A stretch of DNA of 64,000 bases from an uncultured Thermoanaerobaculia bacterium (GTDB lineage: Bacteria; Acidobacteriota; Thermoanaerobaculia; Multivoradales; Multivoraceae), in NCBI GenBank assembly GCA_951812325.1, contig OX638294.1, positions 248,001 through 312,000 of the forward strand, read 5' to 3'. Positions 15,301-24,510 of the stretch are shown here, in pieces (within the stretch, counting starts at the first letter, position 1; the number at the start of each line of letters is the position of its first letter). The position numbers and the translations under genes were made by a program. Under the pieces are notes generated by a model that did no database searches, was not told the origin of the DNA, and was given only the letters and a program-made list of their open reading frames with translations.

Positions 15301-15570
15301 ACGCGGCCGGACCGTCACCTCATCGACGCTCCAGAGCCGCTGGCCTTCGGCAACGCCTGTGCCGCACGCGGCGGCCAGCAGGAGTGCGGCGAGGCGCCGG
15401 GCCGTAGCTGCCTGGCAGCGAGGTCGAACAACCCTGCCGTGTGACCGCGAGTCAGCATTCGAGATCAACGAGGGTGCCGACGAACTGCTGAAGCCCGGTT
15501 CAACCGGGAGGCCCGCACGTGGCGAGACGCAGTGCCTCTTGCGACACGCCCTGAAGGTCTGGTTTCCCAT
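12388..15570 (-). CDS. Secreted reprolysin-like zinc metalloprotease with C-terminal repeat domains
   Basis: This exported protease has about 1060 residues. A hydrophobic segment near residues 59-72 (RRLAALLLAAACG) acts as signal peptide but lies unusually far from the ATG, so the true start may be later. The catalytic site is HEIGHNLGGHHEP near residue 384, the HExxHxxGxxH metzincin signature. A fibronectin type III domain follows near residues 650-770. The C-terminus has two related domains of about 130 residues, each with VKVLDGC/IKVLDGC, NGHRWVFVAPVT and a closing DTTAFPCT/DTAAFGCT motif; such modules recur in secreted proteins of this kind of bacterium. It probably degrades extracellular protein. 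Confidence 0.85.
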   Translation of the reverse strand: MGNQTFRACRKRHCVSPRAGLPVEPGFSSSSAPSLISNADSRSHGRVVRPRCQAATARRLAALLLAAACGTGVAEGQRLWSVDEVTVRPRPPVEAAGVLPFAATDGFGPLTAEAARIQVTFDYLRLGFGHLELPLADGTVIEAGNAVFEDRGNGNFLWTGEVPGAGYESVLFTVQDEHLVGWFGEPGGPKYTVHAGPDGRGTLAVEQGPTGNWCGVVEGRPPAGPAVSPALARDRPDSVAGGSTGSSLDILALYPRRTELWWRVIGGPSVGIQQLEDYLNMVFRNGQIPATANLIPERWDPVWASHPGVNGGHRNNGHNNGQLSQWHWEFERDHDVWRLQQRHQADLVHFLPDRGSSYVVGRADLRWDLDPHVLIGWSVPVPDVFAHEIGHNLGGHHEPVTFSNFAEAQSDSLRPYIFGHTDLTSCATPEGGGDALYCPSTVMSYGQDLWDDPDRYAVTEPFYSSVRHQPNGWTIGVAGTSEVERLFHETVPVAVRSGEAQEPRVQNPRRITARWTDRNTVRVSFALEQGVYGGFVRVGLTGGESESYRWGFKTVDTEGGGWKYVVDEEWTDGNVTPLFDPPDDFAPVEMTGVDITGLRPGGRYKVSANRWGNLSSDVFDLHPPRAATGAPAAPAHLSARTAGDDGVRLTWRAGGSASPDGFEVWYRKWSGDEPDEVWRRYGAALPASARSADVRGLAAEEELQITAGGWDSERQVWIDGAHAQRGRYSFVVVAYNAAGFSASETLDFEFMPGPFPEATPAGELPDCLTWSRSTGLELDGYDVDVCVETPEGERRRAWDYRLEADQSGLLYFFDRDNVEVLVKVLDGCAVNGHRWVFVAPVTTLGFRLHIQEYGPWVPDRRQEWYYDSKRRPQERLRWNDDGNPQGSTARTVSDTTAFPCTPAEIAAAKAQATVAEGGHAAFLRSRGLTGAGLASLERRSAGASTDCEPGGTALTLAGGYQVSMCYETYAGETGDALDWGLDSSQSALLYFFERNNAEVLIKVLDGCGVNGHRWVFVAPVTDLAFNLRVESPDGQVWTHTNRLGQTADAASDTAAFGCTA

Positions 15571-15838
15571 GCTGCGAAGGCCCTCTGCCGAAGTCTTTGC
15601 CCGATCCCGCTGGTGAAGCGGCTCTTCTGCAAATTGAGAGTTTGAACTCTACACCTCTGCGCCCGGCTGGACAACACCGCCCCCGGGGACGGCTGGGTGG
15701 TTCAAGGACGAGTTGACGGAGTTTCTGCGGGCCAGCGCCAGGGACCACTCTCCTGCTGCTGAACAAATCCTCTGCGAGGAGGCGCTGCCCGAATGCGACT
15801 CTCTGCTGGCAGAAGCCACAAGGCTACCGAGTCTGCGG

Positions 15839-17035
15839 TCAGCCGAGCCGGGGACGTTTGCGGCGCCAGGCCTCGATCCCCTCCAGGTGGCGGTCCGCGT
15901 CCCGCTCGAGCGCCGGGCCGAGCAGGGAGTTGAGCTTCTCGTCCAGGAACAGGTGGGAGCTGTAGACCGGCGCGGGCTCGAAACCCCGGCTGATCTTGTG
16001 CTCGCCGCCGGCGCCGCCCTCGAAAACCTGGACGCCGCGTTCGATGCACTCGTCGATCGAGTGGTAGAGGCAGACATTGAAGTGCAGGAAGCGATGTTGC
16101 TCGTGGCAACCCCAGTAGCGGCCGTAGAGGTGCGTGTCCGAGCGCAGGTTGATCGCGCCGGCGACGACGCCGCCTGCGCGCTCGGCGACGACCAGCTCGA
16201 CTTCGCCGTCCTGGCGAGCGAAGAGAGCGTGGAAGAACTCGCGGTTCAGATAGCGGCCGCCCCACATGTACCGGTCGCAGGTCGTGCAGTAGAGCTCGAA
16301 CGCGGTCTCGGCCCACCGTTCGGGATCGTTCGCGATCTCCGCCTCGCGAACGGTCCGGATCGTGATTCCCTGGCGCTCCGGCTCGCGTCGTTCGCGGCGG
16401 CACTGGGTGCGGCGCTTGGAACGGAGCTTCGCCAGCCAGTCTTCAGATGTCCGGTAGTCGTAGTTGTTCCAGTGGTACTGGACCATCACACGCTGGGCGA
16501 GCCCTGCGGCGGAGAGCGGCGAGGCCTCTCGGCGGCGGTGGTACAGGACATGAATCGAGGCGACGCCGACATCCCGCGCCGTGTGGACGGCAAGCTGGAC
16601 CAGGAGACTGGCGGCGATCTCCGGCGCCACGTCGGCGGCGGCCAGGACGCGGCGCCCGGTCACCGGCGAGAAGGGCACGCCGACGACGAGCTTCGGGTAG
16701 AAGCGGCCGCCCGCGGCGCGCACCGCGTCGCCGAAGGCCCAGTCGCGGGAGAAGTCGCCCATCCCGTCGTTCTTGATGTAGGCGGGGGCGGCCGCGATCA
16801 GTTCGTCGCCGGAGCCCCAGGCGGTCAGATGAAAGGGAAGCCAGCCCCGCTCTCCGGTCACGCAACCGGTGCGCTCGAGCGCCTCGAGGAAGTGCCAGGA
16901 GAGGAAGGGGCGGTCACCGGGCTCGAGCAGTCCGTCCCAGCTCTGCCGGGGGATGTCCGCGATCGACTGGACGATCCGCAGCTCAATCTGCCGCTGATCC
17001 GGCTTCGTGCCCGCTGCGGCCGCCGCGTCGTCCAT
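15839..17035 (-). CDS. DUF482 / FemAB-like GNAT-fold protein
   Basis: This 398-residue protein matches the peptidogalycan biosynthesis/recognition family (DUF482), which has a tandem GNAT-like fold similar to FemAB aminoacyltransferases. Typical blocks are PFLSWHFLEALERTGCV near the N-terminus, RRTQCRRERREPERQGI in the middle and HLYGRYWGCHEQHRFLHF followed by EGGAGGEHKISRGFEP toward the end. Members of this family are widely conserved but poorly characterised biochemically. It is a single-gene unit; the 295 bases upstream hold no other gene. Confidence 0.85.
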   Translation of the reverse strand: MDDAAAAAGTKPDQRQIELRIVQSIADIPRQSWDGLLEPGDRPFLSWHFLEALERTGCVTGERGWLPFHLTAWGSGDELIAAAPAYIKNDGMGDFSRDWAFGDAVRAAGGRFYPKLVVGVPFSPVTGRRVLAAADVAPEIAASLLVQLAVHTARDVGVASIHVLYHRRREASPLSAAGLAQRVMVQYHWNNYDYRTSEDWLAKLRSKRRTQCRRERREPERQGITIRTVREAEIANDPERWAETAFELYCTTCDRYMWGGRYLNREFFHALFARQDGEVELVVAERAGGVVAGAINLRSDTHLYGRYWGCHEQHRFLHFNVCLYHSIDECIERGVQVFEGGAGGEHKISRGFEPAPVYSSHLFLDEKLNSLLGPALERDADRHLEGIEAWRRKRPRLG

Positions 17036-17330
17036 CCGCGCGAGTCTTGCACGGCAACCCGCTCGAGACCGTCTTCGAGCCGCGCGTCAAGGCCTCGAGC
17101 CTGCTGCCGCAGGGCCGTTCCAAGGCCGGGAACTTCGGTGACCGATGTGAGGAAACCACTCCGGAATCGGCAACTCCGCATCGGGACGGCTCTCGACCCT
17201 CGGGAATGAAGGCCTCCAGCCCGCGCCCAGCGTGGAGCGCTGGACTTTGGAATGGTCCTGGCCTGCTGCCGGGAGAGCAAGGACCGGCCGGCGCGGCGCG
17301 CTAGGGACCGGTCTCGCCGGCCCTCTGGCC

Positions 17331-18983
17331 TCAATAGCCCAGAGCCGCCCCGTCCTTGCGTGGATCCGAGGCGCCGACCAGGGTGCCGTGCCGGTCGACG
17401 CCGATTGCCTGGGCGCCGCCGAACTCGGCGCCGGCGGCGACCCGTACGCGGTGGCCGAGCGCTTCCAGGCCGGCGACGGTCCGCGGTTCCATGCCGCGTT
17501 CGCACAGGAGTTCGAGGCCGGCCGTGTGGCGCCAGCGGGGGCGGTCGATCGCTGCCTGCAGCGACAGGCCGTGGTCGTAGTGGTTGGTCAGCAACTGGAC
17601 GTGTCCCTGGGGCTGGAAGGGGCCGCCCATCACGCCGTAGCAGAGCTCCAGCTTGCCGGCGTTCAGGACCACGCCGGGGATGATCGTGTGGAAGGGGCGC
17701 TTGCCGGGCCGGTACTCGTTGGGGTGGCCGGGCTCCAGCGTGAATCCGGCGCCGCGGTTGTGAAGCGGGATGCCCGTGTCGCCGCCCACGATCGCCGCGC
17801 CGAAGGGCGCAAACAGGGAGTTGATCAAGGAAGCGGCATTGCCGTCGCCGTCCACCACCGCCAGATACACGGTGTCCGATCCCGCCCGGCCCACGCCGGC
17901 GGGGAACTCACCGGGCTCGACCAGCGATGCCGCTCGCCGGGGATCGATCCGCCGACTCCGTTCCCGCGCGTAGGCCTTGTCCAGCAGCTCGCGCAGCGGC
18001 ACGCCGTTGCCGGTGCGCAGGGGAAGGCCGTCCGGATCGCCGACCTGGGCATGCAGGTCGGCGTAGGCCAGCTTCTTGGCCTCCACCAGGAGGTGGGTGT
18101 GCTCCGTGCCGGCCAGATCCATCGAACCGAGATCGAAGTTCTCGAGCAGGTTGAGCAGAAGCAGGACGCCCAGGCCCTGGCCGTTCGGCGGCAGTTGCGC
18201 CACCTCGTGACCGCGGTACCGGGTGCTGATCGGCTCGACCCAGGTCGACGTGTGGCGCTTGAAGTCCTCGAGCGCGAGGAAGCCTCCCGTGCCGCGGGAG
18301 TAGCGGACGATCTGCTCGGCGATCGGCCCGCGGTAGAAGGCGTCGCGGCCGTCGCGGGCGATGCGACGCAGGGAGCGGGCGAGGGCGGGTGACCGAAAGA
18401 GTGCGCCGAGGTCCGGTGCATCGCCGTTCACGAGGTAGTGGGTCGCCGCGGCACGATCGCGGCGAAGCCGATTGACGCAGACGCGCCACATGCCCTGGAC
18501 CCGCTCGCTCACCGGGAACCCCTGCTCGGCCGTCTCGATCGCAGGGCCGAGCAGATCGGCAAACCGGAGGCGGCCGAACCGCTCGTGCGCGGTCTGCCAG
18601 AGATCGACTGCGCCGGGAACGGTGACCGCCGGCCACGAGTCCGGTTCGATTGCCTCCGCAAGGATCGCTTCGCGGGTCAACCCCAAGGGCGCACGTCCGC
18701 TGCCGTTGAGGCCCAGAAGCTCGCCGGGGCCTCCCTCGGGATCGGCTCGGTAGTAGAGCAGGAAGGCATCGCCCCCGATGCCGGTCATCATCGGCTCGAC
18801 GACGGCCAGCATGGCGGCCGCCGCAACCGCGCCGTCGATCGCCGAACCGCCGGCCCGCAGCATGTCGAGACCGGCGAGCGTCGCCGTCGGATGGGAGGTC
18901 GCCGCCATCCCCCGGCGGGCCATGACCAGGCTGCGGCCGGGCCGGTGGGGACTGGCGAGCCGCGTGCCGCTAGCGGAACACAT
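17331..18983 (-). CDS. ggt: Gamma-glutamyltransferase
   Basis: This is an N-terminal nucleophile hydrolase that cleaves and transfers gamma-glutamyl groups, for example from glutathione. It begins with the family's opening block (RSLVMARRGMAATSHP, GGSAIDGAVAAAAMLAVVEP, MTGIGGDAFLLYY). The self-cleavage and catalytic threonine is in GSDTVYLAVVDGDGNA near residue 360, and GDTGIPLHNRGAGF and GVMGGPFQPQGHVQ follow. No signal peptide is visible, so this is the cytoplasmic type. The start overlaps the end of the upstream DUF5916 gene by 14 bases. An internal ATG at 18923 is possible but would cut conserved residues. Confidence 0.93.
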   Translation of the reverse strand: MCSASGTRLASPHRPGRSLVMARRGMAATSHPTATLAGLDMLRAGGSAIDGAVAAAAMLAVVEPMMTGIGGDAFLLYYRADPEGGPGELLGLNGSGRAPLGLTREAILAEAIEPDSWPAVTVPGAVDLWQTAHERFGRLRFADLLGPAIETAEQGFPVSERVQGMWRVCVNRLRRDRAAATHYLVNGDAPDLGALFRSPALARSLRRIARDGRDAFYRGPIAEQIVRYSRGTGGFLALEDFKRHTSTWVEPISTRYRGHEVAQLPPNGQGLGVLLLLNLLENFDLGSMDLAGTEHTHLLVEAKKLAYADLHAQVGDPDGLPLRTGNGVPLRELLDKAYARERSRRIDPRRAASLVEPGEFPAGVGRAGSDTVYLAVVDGDGNAASLINSLFAPFGAAIVGGDTGIPLHNRGAGFTLEPGHPNEYRPGKRPFHTIIPGVVLNAGKLELCYGVMGGPFQPQGHVQLLTNHYDHGLSLQAAIDRPRWRHTAGLELLCERGMEPRTVAGLEALGHRVRVAAGAEFGGAQAIGVDRHGTLVGASDPRKDGAALGY

Positions 18984-21186
18984 CGAAGGCGCGGTTGTAC
19001 TTCACGATGACGCTGCGATCCGGCTCCTGCCGGGCCAGCAGACCGAACTCGGAGATTTCGTTGTAGACCAGGAAGAGGCCCCTGTTCGCCTCGTTCAGCC
19101 AACTGAACCGCAGATTCGTCGATACGTCGTCCGTCGCGTCGTTGTACTGAACGAGCGCCTGGAGCAGGAGACGGGTGCTGAAAGCGTAGGTCACGCGGAG
19201 GCGGCCGAGATTGACCTTGAACGCGCCCACCGGCAGGTCGATGTCGTTGTAGGACCAACTGACCTCGGAGGTCAGGTAGTCGCCGAGCCGGATGCTGACC
19301 GAAGGATCGATGGCCAACTGGTCTCCGCCGAAGAAGCCGCCGGCCTGGACCCGTGCGAAGAGACTCACGGCGCGCCCGCGGTTCGTGTTCATGAAGATGA
19401 AGATGCCCGTGTCGTCGTACTTGCCGGCCGTAATCTCGACATCCTCCCGGATCAGGAACGGCTCGACGAGACCCTCGTAGCGCCCGCCTCCGGAGAAGCT
19501 GATCTGGGCGCCGTTGCGGAACTCGACCTCGCCGCCGACGGAGTAGCGCTGGGTCTGGTGGAACCCGTCGAAGTCCCAGAAGCTGTCGTAGTACACGCGG
19601 GGGCCGAACTCCTTGACCCGCCCCTCGCCGGAGGGCCGGAACCGCCGCCGGGCATAGCCGTTCACCTGCCGGTAGCCGGAACGGCTGAGGAAGCCGACTT
19701 CCGGATTGAAGTCCTCGCCGACTTCCGTGTAGCCGGCGCGCCAGCGCCAGAACGGAGAACTGAAGGAGCTGCCGAGTCCGAAACCGTGGTCGCGGCCGGC
19801 AAGTCCCGGCGTCTCGGTCCGGGCGGCCCAGGCGGTGAGTTCCGTGTGCTCGCCGACGCCGACCTGCCCGTCGACCGCGTAGGTGCGGTTGAGGTCGCCG
19901 TCGGGCGCCAGGGAGCCCGTGCCCTGCCGGTTGACGACGAGTACGCCGGCCCGGCTCCGGTTGCGATACTCGCGGCTCACCCGTGCGACGGTGAAGTTGT
20001 TGCCGTGCTGGTCTCCCGATTCGTCGGTCTGCATGTTCAGGAAGCCGACGTTCAGTCCTCCGGCCCTGCCGGAGAGCCGGACACCGCCGAGGATGGGTAC
20101 CGGCTGGCCGGCGGCCAGGCCGATCCGTCGGCTGAAGAAGAGTTCCACCCCGCCGCGGCTGGAGCTCCGGCCGCCGACCCGGAACAGCCCCGCGTTCTCG
20201 AGAAAGAAGGGCCTTTTCTCGGGAAAGAAGAGGCTGAAGCGGTCGAGGTTGACCTGCTGATCGTCGGCTTCGACCTGAGCGAAGTCCGTGTTGAGCGTCA
20301 CATCCAGGGTCAGGCTCGGGGTGACGCCGAACTTCAGGTCCAGTCCGCCGTCCCACTCACTCGTCTGATCCGAGACGCCGTCGTCCCGGGCGGAACTCAC
20401 CACGTAGGGGTTCAACTGCAGGTTGCGCTGGCGGGGCGTCTCCAGGCCAACGAGCGTGCCGGCCCTGGAAACCCGGTGCAGACGGTGTTGCCGACCGAGG
20501 TGCGCCCAGTAGGCGGTCTCGCTCTTGCGCCGGATGTTGCGCTCGAAGTTGACTCCCCAGGCTCCGCTCCCGGAGTCGAATCGGAGGTTGCGGAAGGGAA
20601 TCGCCATCTCGGCGCTCCATCCGAAGTCGCCGACCCGGGTCCTGACGGTCCAGGTCGTGTCCCAGTCCAGGTTGGCGCCGGATGAGCCGCGGGAAAACGA
20701 GCCGCCGCTGCCGGAACCTTCGTTGCTCACCTGGCCGTCGTACTGGATGCCGCCGACGTTGGTGCCGAACATGAACGCGTTCTGCCGGTCGTGGTAGGTG
20801 TCGAGAATGAAGCGGAAGCTGTCCTCATCGCCGAGGGAGGCGTCGCGGCGGCTGTCGGAGATGACCAGCGTCGAGGCCTCGCTGTCGAACAGGACGGCGG
20901 CGATGTAGAGGTTGCGGTCGTCGAAGGCGACCCGGACTTCCGTGCGCTCGGAGGCCGGCTGGCCTTCGAAGGGCTCCGTCTGCCGGAAGCCGGTGGCTGC
21001 GTCGACCTGTTGCCACAGGGCCTCGCCGAGCACATCCCCGTCGATGACCGGCTGCTGCTGAAGCCGATGCGCCCTGAGCTGCGGCCGGTCGCGACTCGTG
21101 TCCTGCTGTGCCGCCCCGGCGATGCCCAGGGTCGCAAGAAAGGCTGCCAGCGCGACGGCGCCGCGCCGGAGGGGGAGTCGCTGCAT
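18970..21186 (-). CDS. DUF5916-domain outer-membrane protein with CBM9-like N-domain
   Basis: This 738-residue exported protein has a signal peptide (residues 1-26, ending GIAGAAQQ). A carbohydrate-binding family 9-like domain follows (PVIDGDVLGEALWQQVDAAT...DDRNLYIAAVLFDSE). The DUF5916 region includes LNTDFAQVEADDQQVNLDRF and FPEKRPFFLENAGLFRV, and the C-terminal half alternates beta strands in a way that suggests an outer-membrane barrel. It is a family hallmark of Acidobacteriota, Gemmatimonadota and Bacteroidota, with unknown substrate. It lies 8 bases downstream of the BNR-repeat gene, so the two are surely co-transcribed. Confidence 0.9.
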   Translation of the reverse strand: MQRLPLRRGAVALAAFLATLGIAGAAQQDTSRDRPQLRAHRLQQQPVIDGDVLGEALWQQVDAATGFRQTEPFEGQPASERTEVRVAFDDRNLYIAAVLFDSEASTLVISDSRRDASLGDEDSFRFILDTYHDRQNAFMFGTNVGGIQYDGQVSNEGSGSGGSFSRGSSGANLDWDTTWTVRTRVGDFGWSAEMAIPFRNLRFDSGSGAWGVNFERNIRRKSETAYWAHLGRQHRLHRVSRAGTLVGLETPRQRNLQLNPYVVSSARDDGVSDQTSEWDGGLDLKFGVTPSLTLDVTLNTDFAQVEADDQQVNLDRFSLFFPEKRPFFLENAGLFRVGGRSSSRGGVELFFSRRIGLAAGQPVPILGGVRLSGRAGGLNVGFLNMQTDESGDQHGNNFTVARVSREYRNRSRAGVLVVNRQGTGSLAPDGDLNRTYAVDGQVGVGEHTELTAWAARTETPGLAGRDHGFGLGSSFSSPFWRWRAGYTEVGEDFNPEVGFLSRSGYRQVNGYARRRFRPSGEGRVKEFGPRVYYDSFWDFDGFHQTQRYSVGGEVEFRNGAQISFSGGGRYEGLVEPFLIREDVEITAGKYDDTGIFIFMNTNRGRAVSLFARVQAGGFFGGDQLAIDPSVSIRLGDYLTSEVSWSYNDIDLPVGAFKVNLGRLRVTYAFSTRLLLQALVQYNDATDDVSTNLRFSWLNEANRGLFLVYNEISEFGLLARQEPDRSVIVKYNRAFDVFR

Positions 21187-21193
21187 GACGGTT

Positions 21194-24100
21194 CTAGGGC
21201 TGAGCGGGGATTCGATTCGCTTCGCGGCTGGTCGGGGGCTGGACGGCGGGGATTTCCAGTTCCCTTGCCCGCCGATTCAAATCGTCGAGGCGGGGTCCGG
21301 TCAACTCGTTCACCGCGTCGAGGATCGGAACCAACTCCGCTTCGAGGTCCTCGAAGCGGCTTCGCGCGCCGGCGGTCGGCCGCGCGGTGTTGCCGAAGAC
21401 GTGAGTGTAGAGGTAGGCGTACTGGTTGTCGATCCGGGGCTGGAAGTTCAGCGCGTCCTGCGAGACGCGGCTTTGCGACTGGATCAACCGCTCGTCGAGT
21501 TCCCCGGCGCGCTCGAGGATGCCCTCGAGGACCGGCCCGAGTTCCGAGGCGCCCGCCTCGTCGAGACGTTCCTGGAGCGCGCCAGCCTGTTCCCGAACCC
21601 TGCGCAGGCCTGCGATCGCGTCGTGAATCGCCGTCAACCGGGCCGACAACCGGTCGAGCATTGCGTACTGCTCTTCCAGGTCGGCCTGCGTGATGTCGTC
21701 GAGCCGCGGGTCGGCCACCACCTCGAAGATCCGGCTTTCGACCCGGTCGCCAGCCTCATCGTTCGCCGCTTGATCCGTCCTTCCGCCGGCGGCGACCGAC
21801 AGGGTGGCCCGGTAGGTCCCCGGCGGCAGGTAGGGGCCGCCGGTGTAGGAGAGGGACATGATCGCGCCCTCGACCAGGTGGGGCGCCTGACCGCGCAGGT
21901 TCCAGATGACCCGGTTCAGACCCGCCTTCGCCTCGAAGGCCTCGATCCGTGGGCGTTCCTCCTCTGCCTCTTCGGTCTCCCCGCCCTCCGGCAACGACAC
22001 GAAGCGCCGCAGAACCCGCTCGCTGCCGTCAGGGGAGATCACCAGTTCGACCCGGCCGGTTGGCTTCTCGGGGAGGTCGAACCAGATCGAGGCGCCGTTG
22101 ACGAAGCCGCCGCCTCCGCCAGGCCGGTCGATGCGGACGGTCGGTTCGGGGGAGAACAGGCGAGCCGCGTCCCGCCTGGCGCCGGCGGCGACTTCCCCGG
22201 CGAGTTCGCGCACGACGCCGAGGTCGTCGAGCACCCAGAAGCTCCGGCCCTGGGTTGCCAGGACCAGGTCCGGGTTGCCGGCGTTCTCGTGAATCAGCAG
22301 GTCGGTGATCGGTGTGCGCGGGAGATTCAACTGGAAAGACTGCCAGGAGTCCCCGCCGTCGAAGGAGGCGTAGAGGCCGAACTCGGCGCCGGCGAAGAGC
22401 AGGCCGGGGACAGCCGGATCCTCGCGGACGACGCGTACGAAGTGGTGGGCGGGCAGCCCCTCGGTCACGGTCCTCCAGCTCTCTCCGCCGTCGTCCGTGC
22501 GGAAGATGTACGGCGTGTAGTCGTTCATCCGGTAGCGGTAGACGCCGACGTAGACGCGCAGTGGGTCGTGTTGCGAAACGTCGACCGAGTTCACCGTGCC
22601 GTCGGCCGGCATGCCGTCGGGTGTGACGTCGGTCCAGGTGGAACCGTTGTCGCGGCTGACGTGAATGCGGCCATCGTCGCTGCCGGCCCAGATCTCACCG
22701 GCCAGATGCGGCGATTCGGCGAGCGCGAAGATCGTGTTGTAGACCTCGACGCCGGTGTGGTCGTGCTGCACCGGTCCGCCGGGCACGCCCTGCTTCTCGT
22801 CGTCATCCGTCGTCAGGTCGGGTGAGATCGTCTCCCAGGTCCAGCCGCCGTCGCGGGTGCGGTGGACGTAGTTCGAGGTGTGGTACACGACGTCCGGATC
22901 GTGCCGGGAGATGAGGATCGGCGCGTTCCACTGGAAGCGGTAGCGCAGATCGCGCGGCGCCGTGCCGTCCTGCATCTGGGGGTAGAGAATCATGTTGCGG
23001 GCGGCGCCGCTGCGGTGGTCGTACCGGTCGATGCGGCCGAGGTAGTTGCCGGAATAGACCAGGTGCGGCTGCTCGGGGTGAACCGCGATGTGGCCGCTCT
23101 CGGCGCCGGCAACCGAGTGCCAGTGTTGCGTCGGCGTCAGTTCGGGCAACGGGCGCGACGGCACCGAGATCGTGCTGTTGTCCTGCTGGGCGCCGTAGAT
23201 CCGGTAGGGGAACTGGTTGTCGACGGTGACGCGGTAGAACTCGGCGGTCGGCTGGTTGTTCTGGGTCGACCAGGAGCGGCCGCCGTCCACGCTGACGTTG
23301 GCGCCGCCGTCGTTCGCCTGGACGATGATGTGGGGACGTTCCGGGTTGATCCAGAGGTCGTGGTTGTCGCCGTGGGGAGTGGGTACGCGCTCCCAGTTGG
23401 CGCCGCCGTCGACCGAGCGGAAGAAGCGGACGTTCGAGCCCCAGACGGTGTTCGGATCGGCGGGATCGGCATGGATGTGGCTGTAGTACCAGCCGCGGGT
23501 GAGCAGCTCGGGCTCGTCGCTCACCTTCTGCCAGGTGTCGCCGTGGTCCTCCGAGCGGAAGATGCCGCCGCGGCCCTCCGCTGCGGTGACGATCGTCCAC
23601 AGTCGGCCGCGGCGCGCCGGCGACGCGGACACGCCGATGCGGCCGAGCACGCCGGCGGGCAAGCCGCCTTCGAGGCGGTCCCAGGTGTCGCCGCCGTCGG
23701 TGGACCGGAACAGGCCGCCTTCGTCGCTGCCGTCGATCAGGGTCCAGGGCTTGCGCTCGACCCGCCACGCGGCCGCGTAGAGGACGCGGGGATTGAACGG
23801 GTCGAGTTCCAGGTCGGCGATCCCGGCGTCGTCCGAGATGCTGAGCACCTGCTGCCAGGTGTCGCCGCCATCCGTCGAGCGGTAGACGCCTCGTTCCGGA
23901 TTGCTGCCGAAGATCTGGCCCAGCACACCGACCCAGAGCACGTTCGGGTCGTCCGGATGGACGCGGACGCGGCTGATCGCGCCCGACCGCTCCAGGCCGA
24001 TGTGCTGCCAGGAGGCGCCGGCGTCGGTCGAGCGGTACATGCCGTCGCCGATCGAGACGTTGCCGCGCGGACACGCCGAGCCGGTGCCGACGTAGATCAC

Positions 24101-24451
24101 GTTCGGATCGCTCGGGGCGACGGCCACGGCGCCGACCGAACCCGCCCCGAAGTCGTCGTCCGTCAGGTTCAGCCAGGTGCGGCCCGCATTCGTCGTGCGC
24201 CAGACGCCGCCGCCGGTCGACCCCATGTAGAAGGTGTACGGGTGGGACACGTGGCCGGCGACCGCCGTCACCCGGCCGCCGCGGCTGGGGCCGACGAGCC
24301 TGAACTCGAGCCCTTCGAAGGGGTCCTCGTTCTCCCGGGTCAGGGCCTCCCGCGCCGGAGGCTCCTGCACCGGCGCCTCCTGGCCCGATGCCGCCGCGGC
24401 GCCGGCGAGGAACGCGATCGTCAAGGTGGTGCGATTCAGGGTTCTCGTCAT
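21194..24451 (-). CDS. Secreted sortilin/BNR-repeat beta-propeller protein
   Basis: This 1085-residue protein has a signal peptide (TLTIAFLAGAAAASGQ). It carries many BNR/sortilin-like repeats, recognisable as the recurring S-x-D-G-G-x-x-W pattern (VYRSTDGGDTWQQV, LFRSTDGGDTWDRL, FRSEDHGDTWQKV, FRTDDGGESWRTV). It opens with VGPSRGGRVTAVAGHVSHP, the usual start of the VPS10-like propeller proteins abundant in Acidobacteriota-like genomes. The C-terminal 300 residues are a helical region with a DUF-like beta segment. These are often labelled glycosyl hydrolases, but I see no proof of catalysis. First gene of the operon with the DUF5916 gene and probably ggt. Confidence 0.92.
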   Translation of the reverse strand: MTRTLNRTTLTIAFLAGAAAASGQEAPVQEPPAREALTRENEDPFEGLEFRLVGPSRGGRVTAVAGHVSHPYTFYMGSTGGGVWRTTNAGRTWLNLTDDDFGAGSVGAVAVAPSDPNVIYVGTGSACPRGNVSIGDGMYRSTDAGASWQHIGLERSGAISRVRVHPDDPNVLWVGVLGQIFGSNPERGVYRSTDGGDTWQQVLSISDDAGIADLELDPFNPRVLYAAAWRVERKPWTLIDGSDEGGLFRSTDGGDTWDRLEGGLPAGVLGRIGVSASPARRGRLWTIVTAAEGRGGIFRSEDHGDTWQKVSDEPELLTRGWYYSHIHADPADPNTVWGSNVRFFRSVDGGANWERVPTPHGDNHDLWINPERPHIIVQANDGGANVSVDGGRSWSTQNNQPTAEFYRVTVDNQFPYRIYGAQQDNSTISVPSRPLPELTPTQHWHSVAGAESGHIAVHPEQPHLVYSGNYLGRIDRYDHRSGAARNMILYPQMQDGTAPRDLRYRFQWNAPILISRHDPDVVYHTSNYVHRTRDGGWTWETISPDLTTDDDEKQGVPGGPVQHDHTGVEVYNTIFALAESPHLAGEIWAGSDDGRIHVSRDNGSTWTDVTPDGMPADGTVNSVDVSQHDPLRVYVGVYRYRMNDYTPYIFRTDDGGESWRTVTEGLPAHHFVRVVREDPAVPGLLFAGAEFGLYASFDGGDSWQSFQLNLPRTPITDLLIHENAGNPDLVLATQGRSFWVLDDLGVVRELAGEVAAGARRDAARLFSPEPTVRIDRPGGGGGFVNGASIWFDLPEKPTGRVELVISPDGSERVLRRFVSLPEGGETEEAEEERPRIEAFEAKAGLNRVIWNLRGQAPHLVEGAIMSLSYTGGPYLPPGTYRATLSVAAGGRTDQAANDEAGDRVESRIFEVVADPRLDDITQADLEEQYAMLDRLSARLTAIHDAIAGLRRVREQAGALQERLDEAGASELGPVLEGILERAGELDERLIQSQSRVSQDALNFQPRIDNQYAYLYTHVFGNTARPTAGARSRFEDLEAELVPILDAVNELTGPRLDDLNRRARELEIPAVQPPTSREANRIPAQP

Positions 24452-24510
24452 CGGGGCGTAGTCTATTGTCGCCCGGAGGCACTCGCGCCGGCTGCTACAT
24501 TCCCGGCGTC